A stretch of DNA of 64,000 bases from the NCBI RefSeq assembly GCF_001544555.2, contig NZ_FCOK02000013.1, positions 1-64,000 on the forward strand. Reading direction: 5' to 3'. The position numbers and the translations under genes were made by a program. Every line of letters starts with the position of its first letter. Position 1 is the first letter of the stretch. The notes under the pieces were generated by a model. The model saw only the letters and a program-made list of their open reading frames with translations, made no database searches and was not told where the DNA came from. Shown here one piece after another: positions 18,404-29,694 of this stretch. This DNA is from Caballeronia udeis. GTDB lineage: Bacteria; Pseudomonadota; Gammaproteobacteria; Burkholderiales; Burkholderiaceae.

Positions 18404-19098
18404 GGCTGGCCTGCCTCTTTGCTGGAAGTTTTTGTGGAGTTTTCGGCTAGCGCGGCGCCAATGAAGACCATCGCGAGAACCGTGAAGATGTACGCCTGCA
18501 CCGCGCCGGTCAGCAGGTCGAGCGCCATCAGTGGGATAGGTACCAGCAGCCCCGCGAGCGACAGCACGATGCCAACTACAAAGACGCCGCTCATCCCGTT
18601 GCCGAACAGACGCACGACCAGCGAAAAGGTCCGCGTGATCTGCTCGACCACGTTGAGCGGGATCATGATCCAGGTGGGTTCGGCAAAGGTAGCGAGGTAA
18701 CGGCCCAGGCCGCGCGTGCGCACGCCGTAGAAAATGGTCGCGCAGAACACGATCAGGGCCAGGGCGGCGTCGGTTTCCACATGCGCCGTGGGGGGCTCGA
18801 CACCCGGCAGCAGCGACGACCAGTTGCTGACGAGGATGAACAGGAAGAGGGTACCGATAAGCGAACGATAGCGTTCGGGCTCGGCTTGCATCGTGTCGCG
18901 AATCTGGTCGTCCATGGTGCTGACCAGCAGTTCGAGCACCGTCTGCACTTTCGATGGCGTGAGCGACAAGCGGCGCGTGTACCAGGCGGCGCCTCCGCCA
19001 AGGAGGGCCATGATGACCCACGTTGCTACCACCGGCGCCGATATCTCAATCGGTCCGATATGGAACAGCGTGGCGGTAGCGAGAGGCGAGGCAATCAT
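18400..19098 (-). CDS. atpB: N-ATPase subunit a
   Basis: A 232-residue membrane subunit with five to six helices that provides the ion half-channels beside the c ring. The essential stator arginine lies in VVRLFGNGMSG (about 155-165), and the C-terminal helix has the Gln in GAVQAYIFTVLAMVFIG. The start at MIASPLATATLF (ATG 19098) overlaps the atpR stop by 4 bp; the frame continues further upstream only by chance. Confidence 0.93.
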   Translation of the reverse strand: MIASPLATATLFHIGPIEISAPVVATWVIMALLGGGAAWYTRRLSLTPSKVQTVLELLVSTMDDQIRDTMQAEPERYRSLIGTLFLFILVSNWSSLLPGVEPPTAHVETDAALALIVFCATIFYGVRTRGLGRYLATFAEPTWIMIPLNVVEQITRTFSLVVRLFGNGMSGVFVVGIVLSLAGLLVPIPLMALDLLTGAVQAYIFTVLAMVFIGAALAENSTKTSSKEAGQP

Positions 19099-19373
19099 GG
19101 CGTGACCTGGACGCGTCGCAGGATGACGCTGCGTGCCAGCAGCAACCCGGCCGCGCCGCATAACAGCGGCCATGCGCCAAGTTTCGCAAGGATGCCGAAC
19201 AAAATGGCCACGCCCGCAAGGCGCAGGAGTTGCAGCCCGATTGCTTTGACCGGCGTACCCGCGATCAGCAGCCGGACGTTCCAGCGCAAGGTCGCGAAGT
19301 GGATCGCACCGGCCGCGAGGCCGACACCCAAGCCAATCGCGATCCGGGCTGCGAGGGGAAAGTGATAGATCAT
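19095..19373 (-). CDS. atpR: N-ATPase accessory membrane protein AtpR
   Basis: A 92-residue three-helix protein found only in N-ATPase operons, between atpQ and atpB. The membrane segments are about 7-25, 40-62 and 65-85. The conserved-looking arginines in TLRWNVRLL and LQLLRLAG are consistent with the proposed role in binding acidic c subunits or assembling the rotor. The start is the ATG at 19373 (MIYHFPLAARI), overlapping atpQ by 4 bp. Confidence 0.85.
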   Translation of the reverse strand: MIYHFPLAARIAIGLGVGLAAGAIHFATLRWNVRLLIAGTPVKAIGLQLLRLAGVAILFGILAKLGAWPLLCGAAGLLLARSVILRRVQVTP

Positions 19374-19713
19374 TGCCGGTCTCTCCGGGTTTGCCGATGC
19401 ATCCATTTCCATGCGGACCACAGTCCGATGGCCGCACCAACCATGAGTAGCGGCGCGGAAAAGAACACGCCCGTGTTGAAGTGCCGGTCGAGCCAATGGC
19501 CAATCACGAGCCCAAGCAGCGTCGGGACGACGATGGTCCAGCCAAGAATGCCGATCTGGCCGAGGCGGGCGCCAAGCGATGGTTCCGGCTCTTCCTTCGC
19601 CTGGCGTTCGCGCTCCACGGCTTGCCGCGCGGCGAGGGCCATGCGGTCGGCATTGTCTTCGGCATTGCGCTTCGGGTCGCGCTTGCGCTCTCCCTCATGC
19701 GGTGGGGGCTGAG

Positions 19714-19717
<4 letters not shown>
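19370..19717 (-). CDS. atpQ: N-ATPase accessory protein AtpQ (AtpI-like)
   Basis: A 115-residue protein related to AtpI. It has a charged N-terminal tail of about 48 residues and two membrane helices (IGILGWTIVVPTLLGLVIGH and LLMVGAAIGLWSAWKWM). AtpI-type proteins help assemble the c ring and may help supply Mg2+. It starts with GTG inside a GTGA overlap with the atpC stop, so translation is coupled. It belongs to the signature order atpD-C-Q-R-B-E-F-A-G. Confidence 0.86.
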
Positions 19718-21977
<2,260 letters not shown>

Positions 21978-22589
21978 TCAGCTTCGTTGCAGGTTGTGGG
22001 TTGAATCAACCGGCACCGACACGACAATCGCCGTCGCGCCTGTCCCCACAGGCAGAATGTTGCGCCCATGCATCTCGTTGATGATTTCCGCAGCCGACAG
22101 ATAGAACGCAAGCACCGCTGTAACAAGACCGCAATAGCCGCCTGCGTGATGCAGCCACACGAGGCCGGTCCATTCGCTTGCAGCCAGCACGAAGAAAGTG
22201 ATCCACAGCACGAAGAACACCAGTTGCAGCGCGCGCGCCGAGCGCCATGTCGCGACCCACATATACAGTGTGAACACGCCCCACAAGAACAAGTACCAGC
22301 CGACGAAGGCGGCCGGCACTTTGTCATGGAGGAACACCACGAAAAGCGCGAGCGACCACCAGAACGCCCCATAGCTAAGAAAAGCGGTGGCGCCGAACGT
22401 GTTGCCGCGCGGAATCTCCATCAGTCCAGCCAATGCTTGTGCGGTACCGCCGTAAGCGAAGGCGACGGCGAGCACCATGCCCATGGCATCGCCTGTGAAC
22501 CATCCAGCGTTGATCATGCTGAGCAGCCAGGTTGTCAAAGCGAATCCGGCAAGCCCGAGCGATGCGGGGTTAGGTGTCTTGAAGTTCAT
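21978..22589 (-). CDS. satP: Acetate/succinate permease (SatP/GPR1-FUN34-YaaH)
   Basis: A 203-residue protein with six membrane helices and the family signature NPASLGLAGFALTT near the N-terminus (usually NPAPLGL). It imports acetate with protons. The start is the ATG at 22589, preceded by AGGAG. The gene lies 104 bp after acs on the same strand, with no terminator visible between them, so uptake and activation of acetate are probably co-expressed from the Fnr-type promoter before acs. Confidence 0.9.
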   Translation of the reverse strand: MNFKTPNPASLGLAGFALTTWLLSMINAGWFTGDAMGMVLAVAFAYGGTAQALAGLMEIPRGNTFGATAFLSYGAFWWSLALFVVFLHDKVPAAFVGWYLFLWGVFTLYMWVATWRSARALQLVFFVLWITFFVLAASEWTGLVWLHHAGGYCGLVTAVLAFYLSAAEIINEMHGRNILPVGTGATAIVVSVPVDSTHNLQRS

Positions 22590-22693
22590 GATGAGTGTCT
22601 CCTGAAGCAAACGGAAGCTGTCGCGCAGCAGTCACAACGAATCAATGACCGCGCGACGAACCCGCGCGGTTCAACCCTCCTGTATTTCGATCT

Positions 22694-24667
22694 TCATGTC
22701 GGGTCGGCGAACTGAGCGATCACCTGAGGATTTTCAACGGTCGACGTGTCTTGCGAGACTGCTTCGCCCTTAGCGACCGAGCGCAACAACCGGCGCACGA
22801 CTTTCCCGGAGCGCGTCTTTGGCATCGCGTCGCCGAAGCGGATCTCCTTCGGTTTAGCAATCGGACCGATCTCCTTGCCGACCCATGCACGCAACTCGTC
22901 GGCTATGCGTTTCACGTCGGCACCCGTGGGCCGCGGCCCTTTAAGCACGACGAACGCGACAATGGCTTCGCCGAAGGTTTCGTCGGGACGACCCACCACC
23001 GCTGCCTCCGCGACCAACGGACAAGCCGCCAGAGCCGACTCGATTTCCATCGTGCCCATGCGGTGACCCGATACATTCAGGACATCGTCGACACGGCCCG
23101 TGATGGTGAAATAACCCGTGTCGGGATCACGGATCGCACCATCTCCGGCGAGATACAGATTGCCGCCGAGTTCCTGCGGGTAATAACCGTTGCGAAAGCG
23201 CTCCGGGTTGCCCCATACGGTGCGGATCATCGAAGGCCACGGCTTTCTGATGACCAGCACTCCGCCTTGCCCGTTCGGGACCTCGTTGCCGGTTTCATCG
23301 ACGATCGCGGCATCTATGCCGGGCAGCGGCAGCGTGCAGGATCCGGCAACAAGCGGGGTGACACCCGGCAGCGGCGTGATCATGTGACCACCTGTCTCGG
23401 TCTGCCAGAAGGTGTCGAGTACGGGGCACCTGCCACCGCCGACTTGCTCCGCATACCACTTCCACGCACTCGGGTTGATGGGTTCGCCCACCGTACCGAG
23501 AATGCGAAGCGTGCTCAGGTCGTAGCTTGCAGGATGTACGGACCGGTCTGCGTCAGCGCTCTTGATCAGCGACCGGATGGCGGTCGGCGCGGTGTAGAAG
23601 ATCGACACCTTGTGGCGCTGGATCATGTCCCAGAAGCGGCCGGCGTTCGGGTAGGTGGGCACGCCCTCGAAAATGACCTGGGTCGCGCCGACAGCAGTCG
23701 GTCCATAGCAGATGTACGTGTGCCCTGTGATCCAGCCAATGTCGGCAGTACACCAAAATACATCGTCCGGCTTGATGTCGAAGGTCCATCGCATGGTGAC
23801 GGCCGCCCATGTCAGGTAACCCCCGGTACTATGCTGGACGCCTTTCGGCGTGCCCGTGGATCCTGACGTATACAACACGAACAGCGGATGCTCGGCGTCC
23901 ACCCATTCAGGCTCGCAGGTTTCCGGCTGGTCATTCTCAAGCTCATGCAGCCAGGCGTCACGGCCCACGATCCACGGAATCCGTCCGCCCGTGCGCCGAT
24001 AAATGACGACGGTCTTGACGGCGTCGGTGCCCCCCATTGCGAGCGCCTCGTCAACGATCGTCTTCAGGGGAAGAGTCTTGCCGGCACGTACCTGTTCATC
24101 CGCGGTAATGACTGCTACCGCGCCGACGTTCACCATCCGCTCGTGGAGCGATTTGGCGGAAAAGCCACCGAAGACAACCGAGTGCGGCGCGCCGATGCGC
24201 GCGCACGCTTGCATGGCGACGACACCTTCGACCGACATTGGCAGGTAGATGACCACGCGGTCGCCTTTCTTCACGCCCCGTGCCCGCAATGCGTTGGCGA
24301 GCCGGCATACCCTGTGGTACAGCGCCTGATACGTGACGGAAGAAACCTGGCCGTCGTCCGATTCGAAGATGATCGCGGTCTTGTCCGCGTTGCCGTTGAT
24401 GAGATTCCGGTCAAGGCAGTTATACGATGCATTGAGTTCCCCGTCCTCGAACCATCTGTAGAACGGAGCATTCTCTTCGTTAAGAATCCGCGTGAACGGG
24501 CGACGCCAGTTCAGATGCTCGCGGGCCAGACGCGCCCAGAAGGCTTCGTGATCCTGCGCGGCTTCAGCCACGAGCGCGCGGTACGCATCCATTCCGTCAA
24601 TCGCGGCATGACGTGTCAAGGGAATACCCTGCGCAGGGATGAGAGGAATCGATTCGATGGTAGACAT
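22694..24667 (-). CDS. acs: Acetyl-CoA synthetase
   Basis: A 657-residue AMP-forming enzyme that turns acetate, ATP and CoA into acetyl-CoA. It has the adenylation loop [12 protein letters not shown], the [13 protein letters not shown] segment, [10 protein letters not shown], the hinge [15 protein letters not shown] and the catalytic Lys in [11 protein letters not shown] that can be acetylated. The ATG at 24667 follows GCGAGGAG; the open frame upstream runs through the promoter. It has a Fnr-type promoter and the acetate permease downstream. Acs usually works in oxygen-respiring cells scavenging acetate, so low-oxygen control is unusual. Confidence 0.95.
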   Translation of the reverse strand: MSTIESIPLIPAQGIPLTRHAAIDGMDAYRALVAEAAQDHEAFWARLAREHLNWRRPFTRILNEENAPFYRWFEDGELNASYNCLDRNLINGNADKTAIIFESDDGQVSSVTYQALYHRVCRLANALRARGVKKGDRVVIYLPMSVEGVVAMQACARIGAPHSVVFGGFSAKSLHERMVNVGAVAVITADEQVRAGKTLPLKTIVDEALAMGGTDAVKTVVIYRRTGGRIPWIVGRDAWLHELENDQPETCEPEWVDAEHPLFVLYTSGSTGTPKGVQHSTGGYLTWAAVTMRWTFDIKPDDVFWCTADIGWITGHTYICYGPTAVGATQVIFEGVPTYPNAGRFWDMIQRHKVSIFYTAPTAIRSLIKSADADRSVHPASYDLSTLRILGTVGEPINPSAWKWYAEQVGGGRCPVLDTFWQTETGGHMITPLPGVTPLVAGSCTLPLPGIDAAIVDETGNEVPNGQGGVLVIRKPWPSMIRTVWGNPERFRNGYYPQELGGNLYLAGDGAIRDPDTGYFTITGRVDDVLNVSGHRMGTMEIESALAACPLVAEAAVVGRPDETFGEAIVAFVVLKGPRPTGADVKRIADELRAWVGKEIGPIAKPKEIRFGDAMPKTRSGKVVRRLLRSVAKGEAVSQDTSTVENPQVIAQFADPT

Positions 24668-24816
24668 AGTCTCCTCGCTTGAGTCGTGAGATGGACGGGC
24701 AAACGGCAGCCGTCGCCTGGGAGCTCTTGATGGCCCGAGTGGGCTTTGCCCGTGTGAGGGGTTATGCGCCTCTCGCATGGTCGACGCTGGTCGAATCGAG
24801 GCACTGCCGCAAGTCA

Positions 24817-24857
24817 ACTATGGGATCTCCACCAGACGACCTGTTGATGCAAATCAA
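24817..24857 (-). promoter_or_regulatory. Fnr-type promoter of acs-satP
   Basis: A perfect consensus box, TTGATGCAAATCAA (24844-24857), is followed toward acs by 21 nt and CATAGT (24817-24822). The predicted transcription start is near 24810, leaving a leader of about 140 nt. Confidence 0.78.
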
Positions 24858-24936
24858 ACAGACCGGGCAGACGAATGGACAAATTCGCACAGCGAGGTTA
24901 TTCCCGCTTCGGGTTGTTTCGCCGGGAACAGGCTGG

Positions 24937-24977
24937 TTGACATAGGTCAACGACCAGCCTGGGTTCACGCCTAAATT
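24937..24977 (+). promoter_or_regulatory. Fnr-type promoter of universal stress gene
   Basis: TTGACATAGGTCAA (24937-24950), then 21 nt and TAAATT (24972-24977) as -10. The box is the core of a longer inverted repeat: AGGCTGG at 24930-24936 pairs with CCAGCCT at 24954-24960. It is divergent from the acs promoter in the same 422-bp intergenic region. Confidence 0.72.
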
Positions 24978-25089
24978 GATAAGTGGACATTTGGTAAAAA
25001 TCGCGTGCTTGTTCATCCATAAGAGGAACTGATTCTGGCAACGGGGTTCACCAACCCCCTCACGCGGGCCGCGAATTGAGGAGACGACT

Positions 25090-25545
25090 ATGTCTATGTA
25101 TCGAAACATCCTGATCGCGGTGGATGGCAGCGAATGCTCCAGGCGTGCATTGCTTCAGGCCGTTCATATGGCGAATGCAGGCTACGAAAAGATAACGGCC
25201 GTCTATGTACTCGACCGGTCCGCGATGTTCATGTATGCGGCGAACTACGATCAGTTCGCGTTTGTCGACACGCTGCGTCGTGACGGCGAGCGCGTACTGG
25301 CGGATGCGCAGGCCGTCATGGCGGAGCATGGGCTCAAGTGCGATGTCGAAGTGGCAGAAACCGACAACATCTCGGAGGATGTCGCGGACTGCCTGCTGCG
25401 CTGCGCACAGCGCAATGGCGCCGATCTCGTGGTCATGGGCACGCACGGACGGCGTGGCGTGAGCCGGATCACGATGGGTAGCGTCGCGGAGCGTTTTCTG
25501 AGGTCCTCATGTTGTCCTGTCTTGCTGGTCCGTGAGACGCAATAG
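25090..25545 (+). CDS. Universal stress protein (single domain)
   Basis: A 151-residue UspA-fold protein. It starts MYRNILIAVDGSECS-like and ends with the ATP-binding signature GTHGRRGVSRITMGS (G-x2-G-x9-G-S), so it is an ATP-binding type. Ribosome site GAGGAG precedes the ATG. The long leader (about 105 nt) holds a GGGGTT/AACCCC hairpin at 25043-25058. It has its own Fnr-type promoter and is followed by adhP. Proteins of this type support survival in hypoxia or stasis in several bacteria; the molecular partner is unknown. Confidence 0.9.
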   Translation: MSMYRNILIAVDGSECSRRALLQAVHMANAGYEKITAVYVLDRSAMFMYAANYDQFAFVDTLRRDGERVLADAQAVMAEHGLKCDVEVAETDNISEDVADCLLRCAQRNGADLVVMGTHGRRGVSRITMGSVAERFLRSSCCPVLLVRETQ

Positions 25546-25637
25546 CGGCTTCAGATATCAAGACCGCGCGCCGGCCGGCGCAGTTCATCGCGGCACAGGT
25601 ACTACCTGCTGCGATCGGAAGATTCCAGTTGCATCCA

Positions 25638-25665
25638 CAGTTGCGCCTCCCGAGAGGCGCAACTG
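25638..25665 (+). terminator. 12-bp hairpin between usp and adhP
   Basis: CAGTTGCGCCTC and its exact complement flank a CCGA loop, followed by CTTTAACC. The T tract is short, so it may be a partial terminator that lowers read-through into adhP 31 nt later. Confidence 0.6.
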
Positions 25666-25695
25666 CTTTAACCATGCATTGACGAGAGGTGAACG

Positions 25696-26724
25696 ATGAG
25701 CAAGACAATGAAAGCGGCTGTAGTGCGCGCGTTTGGCCAGCCGCTGCAGATCGAGGAAGTCACGGTGCCGACGCCCGGTGCGGGCCAGGTGCTTGTCAAG
25801 ATAGAAGCCTGTGGTGTTTGCCATACGGACCTGCACGCCGCACACGGAGATTGGCCGGTCAAACCCAATCCACCGTTCATCCCGGGACATGAGGGTGTCG
25901 GTTACGTGACTGAAGTCGGGGCCGGCGTGCGTCACGTCAAGGAAGGTGATCGCGTGGGTGTTCCATGGTTGTACTCCGCATGCGGACACTGCGAGCATTG
26001 CCTGGGCGGATGGGAAACGCTTTGCGAATCGCAACAGAACACGGGGTATTCCGTGAACGGCGGCTTTGCTGAATACGCCCTTGCCGACGCGAACTACGTG
26101 GGTCACTTGCCGAAGGGGATCGGCTTCATCGAGATCGCGCCAATCCTGTGCGCCGGTGTGACGGTATACAAGGGGCTGAAGATGACGGATACGAAACCCG
26201 GAGACTGGGTCGTCATTTCCGGGATCGGCGGCCTTGGGCACATGGCAGTGCAGTACGCAAAGGCAATGGGTCTCAACGTGGCCGCCGTCGATATCGACGA
26301 TAAAAAGCTCGAACTCGCCACGCGTCTTGGTGCTGCTGTCACTGTCAACGCAAAGACGACCGATCCTGTCGCGTTCATCAAGAAGGAAATTGGCGGGGCA
26401 CATGGGGTGCTTGTTACCGCGGTTTCGCCCCAGGCGTTCTCACAGGCGCTCGGCATGGTGCGGCGTGGTGGCACGGTTTCCCTGAACGGCTTGCCGCCCG
26501 GTGATTTTCCCTTGCCCATCTTCAACGTGGTGTTGGGCGGGATCACCGTACGCGGATCGATTGTCGGCACCCGTCTCGATCTGCAGGAGTCGCTGATCTT
26601 CGCCGAAGAGGGCAAGGTCAAAGCCACGGTATCCACCGATAAGCTCGAGAACATCAATCACGTATTCTCGCGCATGAGCAAAGGCGATATCGAAGGCCGG
26701 ATAGTGCTGGATTTTGCAGCCTGA
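25696..26724 (+). CDS. adhP: Zinc alcohol dehydrogenase AdhP
   Basis: A 342-residue NAD-dependent medium-chain dehydrogenase of the AdhP/ethanol-active type. Catalytic zinc ligands are in [16 protein letters not shown] and GHEGVGYV; the structural zinc site is [15 protein letters not shown]; the Rossmann motif is [14 protein letters not shown]. In fermentation it would reduce acetaldehyde to ethanol and regenerate NAD. I see no own Fnr box in the 150 bp upstream, so it may depend on read-through from the preceding stress gene. It ends at a strong hairpin. Confidence 0.92.
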   Translation: MSKTMKAAVVRAFGQPLQIEEVTVPTPGAGQVLVKIEACGVCHTDLHAAHGDWPVKPNPPFIPGHEGVGYVTEVGAGVRHVKEGDRVGVPWLYSACGHCEHCLGGWETLCESQQNTGYSVNGGFAEYALADANYVGHLPKGIGFIEIAPILCAGVTVYKGLKMTDTKPGDWVVISGIGGLGHMAVQYAKAMGLNVAAVDIDDKKLELATRLGAAVTVNAKTTDPVAFIKKEIGGAHGVLVTAVSPQAFSQALGMVRRGGTVSLNGLPPGDFPLPIFNVVLGGITVRGSIVGTRLDLQESLIFAEEGKVKATVSTDKLENINHVFSRMSKGDIEGRIVLDFAA

Positions 26725-26734
26725 AGTGAACGAT

Positions 26735-26770
26735 CGAATTGCAGAGGGGATTGTTCCCCTCTGCAATTCG
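26735..26770. terminator. 15-bp perfect hairpin after adhP
   Basis: CGAATTGCAGAGGGG and its complement enclose ATTGTT. No long T tract follows on the plus strand. It lies between adhP and the converging DUF1275 gene and probably ends transcription from adhP. Confidence 0.72.
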
Positions 26771-26850
26771 TGGGCTAAGTAGACACCTGAGCTCAATCAG
26801 ATCGAGTCAGCCCAATTGGTCGGACTAAGGAGGCGGCGGCGCTTCAGGCG

Positions 26851-27600
26851 CTACCGCCGCTGGCCGACCAGATCGTCCATCAGCGGCACGACTGCCAGCA
26901 CGACCAGCATGGCCGACAGCGGCAGCGTCGATATGAAACCCACATACTTGAAACCCAGCGCACCCGCGAGGCCGCCGGTAAAGAACATCCCAAGCAGCGA
27001 CGCCAGCAGCCAGAGCCGCGACCGGTCCGCCTTCACAGCGGCAACGCCGGGCCCCGACTCGGACACGTTCAAATAAAAAAGCTTGCCGAGTTCAATGCCG
27101 ATATCCGTGACGATGCCGGTCATATGCGTGGTGCGAATCTCGGCTTTGGAGATCTTCGTGATGATCGCGTTCTGCAGGCCCATCACGTAGCACAGCAATG
27201 CCACGGTCGCGGGCACGAACAGGATGCGGTTGTTTTCCAGGTTCGATCCGAGCAGACCGAACACGAGCAGCAGCACGGCTTCAAGCATCAGAGGCAGCGC
27301 GTATTCGCTTTGTGCCCGCCGCCGCCGGCCCCAGTTGATCATGATCGCGGAGGTGGCCGCGCCGGTCATGAACGCCACGAGTGAACTCAATCCCGCGATG
27401 ACGAGGCCGAAGTCGCCTATGGAGAGGTTATCGGCGAGTGCCGATACGATCCCCGACATATGCGAGGTGTACTGCCCGACAGCGAGGAAGCCGCCCGCGT
27501 TCGCCGCGCCCGCGATGAACGCAAGCCAGCGCCCGAGGCGCCGGTTATTCTGGTCGGTGCGCTGCGGCCGCGCAAAACCTCGCAGGTACTCGATAGGCAT
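26851..27600 (-). CDS. DUF1275 (YoaK) membrane protein
   Basis: A 249-residue protein with six or more membrane helices of the DUF1275 family, recognised from FIAGAANAGGFLAVGQYTSH, MTGAATSAIMINWGRR and TTHMTGIVTDIG. The function of the family is not known. It begins 15 nt after fnr on the same strand, so it is probably co-transcribed with the oxygen regulator and may be expressed together with it. Confidence 0.86.
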   Translation of the reverse strand: MPIEYLRGFARPQRTDQNNRRLGRWLAFIAGAANAGGFLAVGQYTSHMSGIVSALADNLSIGDFGLVIAGLSSLVAFMTGAATSAIMINWGRRRRAQSEYALPLMLEAVLLLVFGLLGSNLENNRILFVPATVALLCYVMGLQNAIITKISKAEIRTTHMTGIVTDIGIELGKLFYLNVSESGPGVAAVKADRSRLWLLASLLGMFFTGGLAGALGFKYVGFISTLPLSAMLVVLAVVPLMDDLVGQRR

Positions 27601-27615
27601 GTCCGCTCGCTTTGA

Positions 27616-28410
27616 TCAAACCCCGGCGAGCTTTTCGCTGTCGAGAATATGAACCTGCTTGCCGTTCGTATCGATCACACCGGCTTGCTGCAGCTTTGAG
27701 AACATGCGGCTGACGGTCTCGAGTTTCAGCCCGAGATAGCTGCCAATCTCTTCGCGCGTCATGCGCAGGTTGAATTCCGCCGAGGAGTATCCCCGTGTTT
27801 TCATCCTCTTCGACAAGTTGAGCAGGAATGCAGCCACGCGCTGCTGCGCGGTCATCGTGCCGAGCATCATCATGAGCCCGGATTCACGCACGATCTCGCC
27901 GCTCATCATGCGATGCACATGCTGCTGCATCGCCTTCACGTCGTGGCAAAGGTCCTCGAGCAAGTCGAACGGGATGACACACACCTTGCTGTCCTCGAGC
28001 GCGATCGCATCGCAATTCTGTTCATCGGAGCACACGCCGTCGAGTCCGAGCGGTTCGCCCGCAATATGAAACCCGGTGACCTGCTCGTGACCATCGCGAT
28101 GAGTGATGACCGTCTTGAAGCAGCCGACACGCACGGCGTAGATGCTTTTGAATTTATCGCCGGCGCGATAGAGCGTTTCGCCGCGTCGCACGATCCGCGT
28201 GGAACACACAACGGCGTCGAGCCGGGCCAGTTCGGCCGTGCTCAGATGAGGCGGCATGCAGATGGGGTGCAACGAACACGCGGAGCAGTTCGTGACCGCA
28301 CGGGTGCCCGGTGGTGGTGATTCCGTGATGGTGGATCGCGGCCTGTAAGCCAAAGGCGTAGCGGCCGAAGAGGTCGAAGCGGTGGGCGCGCAAGCGGTAG
28401 CTGAGGTCAT
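27616..28410 (-). CDS. fnr: Oxygen-sensing Fnr regulator
   Basis: A 264-residue Crp/Fnr regulator. Cys42, Cys45 and Cys51 (NCSACSLHPIC, CX2CX5C) plus Cys144 (KVCVIPF) match the four ligands of the oxygen-labile [4Fe-4S] cluster of E. coli Fnr (20, 23, 29, 122). The recognition helix LETVSRMFSKLQ keeps the Glu, Ser and Arg that read TTGAT-N4-ATCAA. The start MTSATACAP (ATG 28410) follows TGGAGACAGGC and gives a 40-residue tail before the cluster motif. Eight matching boxes occur in this window, so the regulator sits among its likely targets. I see no box upstream of fnr itself. Confidence 0.93.
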   Translation of the reverse strand: MTSATACAPTASTSSAATPLAYRPRSTITESPPPGTRAVTNCSACSLHPICMPPHLSTAELARLDAVVCSTRIVRRGETLYRAGDKFKSIYAVRVGCFKTVITHRDGHEQVTGFHIAGEPLGLDGVCSDEQNCDAIALEDSKVCVIPFDLLEDLCHDVKAMQQHVHRMMSGEIVRESGLMMMLGTMTAQQRVAAFLLNLSKRMKTRGYSSAEFNLRMTREEIGSYLGLKLETVSRMFSKLQQAGVIDTNGKQVHILDSEKLAGV

Positions 28411-28483
28411 GCCTGTCTCCAGAAGAGTCGGATGATCAGTGAATGGATGGACTGACGAGCTGTGCGGACAAGGTGCAGGGCGG

Positions 28484-28882
28484 TCATGCCGGTTCGCAGG
28501 ATGCTGGCTCGGAACGAGGAGCACCGGCCAGTTGCGCAATCGTGTCGCGAGCCAGTTCGTACTCGCTGGTCTTGTCGAAGAAATAGCGGGCGCCCGCGCG
28601 CTGGCACGCAGCACGAAACGCCGGTCCGGAATGATTGGTCAACACCATGGTCAGGACGGGCGGCGTGGCCCGCGCCAGCGATTCAACAATCTCCATGCCG
28701 TTGCCGCCGGCCAGATGCGGGTCAACGATCACGAGATCGGCACGGGTCATGCGGATGCATCCCAGTGCCATATCCGCTTCTTCCGACTCGCCCACGATCA
28801 CCACGTCGGCCAGCGCACCAATCAGCGTGCAAAGGCGGTGGCGCACAAGGCTTGAGTCGTCGACAAGGAAGATCTTCAGCAT
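28484..28882 (-). CDS. Receiver-only response regulator
   Basis: A 132-residue protein with a CheY-like receiver domain and no output domain. Acidic pocket DD at 8-9 (FLVDDS), phospho-acceptor Asp54 (VIVDPHLAGG), Thr in VLTNHSG and Lys in FFDKTSE are all present, so it should be phosphorylated. The end is a short Pro/Ser-rich tail. It lies between fnr and a NarL-type regulator on the same strand. It could be a phosphate sink or a protein-protein switch for the two kinases nearby; no partner is proven. Confidence 0.83.
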   Translation of the reverse strand: MLKIFLVDDSSLVRHRLCTLIGALADVVIVGESEEADMALGCIRMTRADLVIVDPHLAGGNGMEIVESLARATPPVLTMVLTNHSGPAFRAACQRAGARYFFDKTSEYELARDTIAQLAGAPRSEPASCEPA

Positions 28883-29046
28883 GGCCCGCAACCGTTTGAG
28901 TTCATGCCTCGAAGTATGGTCGAGGCTATCTCAAAATAAAATCGGCGAGCGGCCAGACATGGTGTAGGGGTTTGGGAAGGGCTGTAGGGATCGGACTACA
29001 CGCCTTGCACAGGCGTGATGCGCAGCGGGCTATCAGGTATGAGGTA

Positions 29047-29694
29047 TCAGGCGTCGCAGTCGTCGTCGAAGAGCTTGTGGCGCATGGCGTAGCGGACCAG
29101 CGCGGTGTCGTGCGGCATCTGCATTTTTTCGAGGATGCGGGTCTTGTACGTGCTGACGGTCTTGGCGCTGACCGACAGTGCCTGGGCGATCTGCGTGATG
29201 GTCTCGCCCGCCGCGATCCGCCGGAATACCTCGAACTCACGGTCGGAAAGCCGCCTGTGCGGGAGGTCGTCGGCGGGTTCGTTCAGGCTTTGTGCGAGCC
29301 GCTCCGCCATGGCCAGGCTGACGTACACGCCGCCTGCCGCCACCTTGCTGACCGCCGTGACCAGCTCGGCGCTCGCGCTTTCCTTCGTCAGATAACCCGA
29401 TGCGCCCGCCTTGAACGCACGCACCGCGTATTGCTGTTCAGCATGCATCGTGAGGACCAGGATGCGCAGCGCCGGTTTCTCGTCCTTGATCTGCTTGAGC
29501 AGTTCGACGCCGTTCCTGCCCGGCATCGACAGGTCGAGAACCAGCACGTCCGCCGGGGTGGCGCGGATCATTGCCATGGTGGTCGCGCCGTCGCTGGCTT
29601 CGCCAGCGACTTCCAGGCCGCTCGCGCCGCGCAGGATATGGCGTAGCCCGTCGCGTACGAGGGCGTGGTCATCGGCGATCAAGACTCGGGTCAT
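29047..29694 (-). CDS. NarL/FixJ-type response regulator
   Basis: A 215-residue two-domain regulator: receiver (1-120) with DD at 8-9, phospho-acceptor Asp54 (VLDLSMPGRNG) and Lys in YLTKES, then a LuxR-type helix-turn-helix (about 148-205; LSDREFEVFRRIAAGETI, ALSVSAKTVSTYKTRI). It overlaps the upstream sensor kinase gene by 4 bp (ATGA), so the pair is one unit. Because the second kinase at 34777-36006 has no regulator beside it, this protein may answer to both. Confidence 0.92.
   Translation of the reverse strand: MTRVLIADDHALVRDGLRHILRGASGLEVAGEASDGATTMAMIRATPADVLVLDLSMPGRNGVELLKQIKDEKPALRILVLTMHAEQQYAVRAFKAGASGYLTKESASAELVTAVSKVAAGGVYVSLAMAERLAQSLNEPADDLPHRRLSDREFEVFRRIAAGETITQIAQALSVSAKTVSTYKTRILEKMQMPHDTALVRYAMRHKLFDDDCDA

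Noticed and set aside
22751-23866. A 371-codon open frame antisense to acs
   Set aside because: It is fully inside acetyl-CoA synthetase and has no protein character.
27610-27622. TTTGATCAAA, and similar TTGATCAA words at 135 and 37732
   Set aside because: The half-sites lack the 4-nt spacer of an Fnr site, and these words are not placed before promoters.
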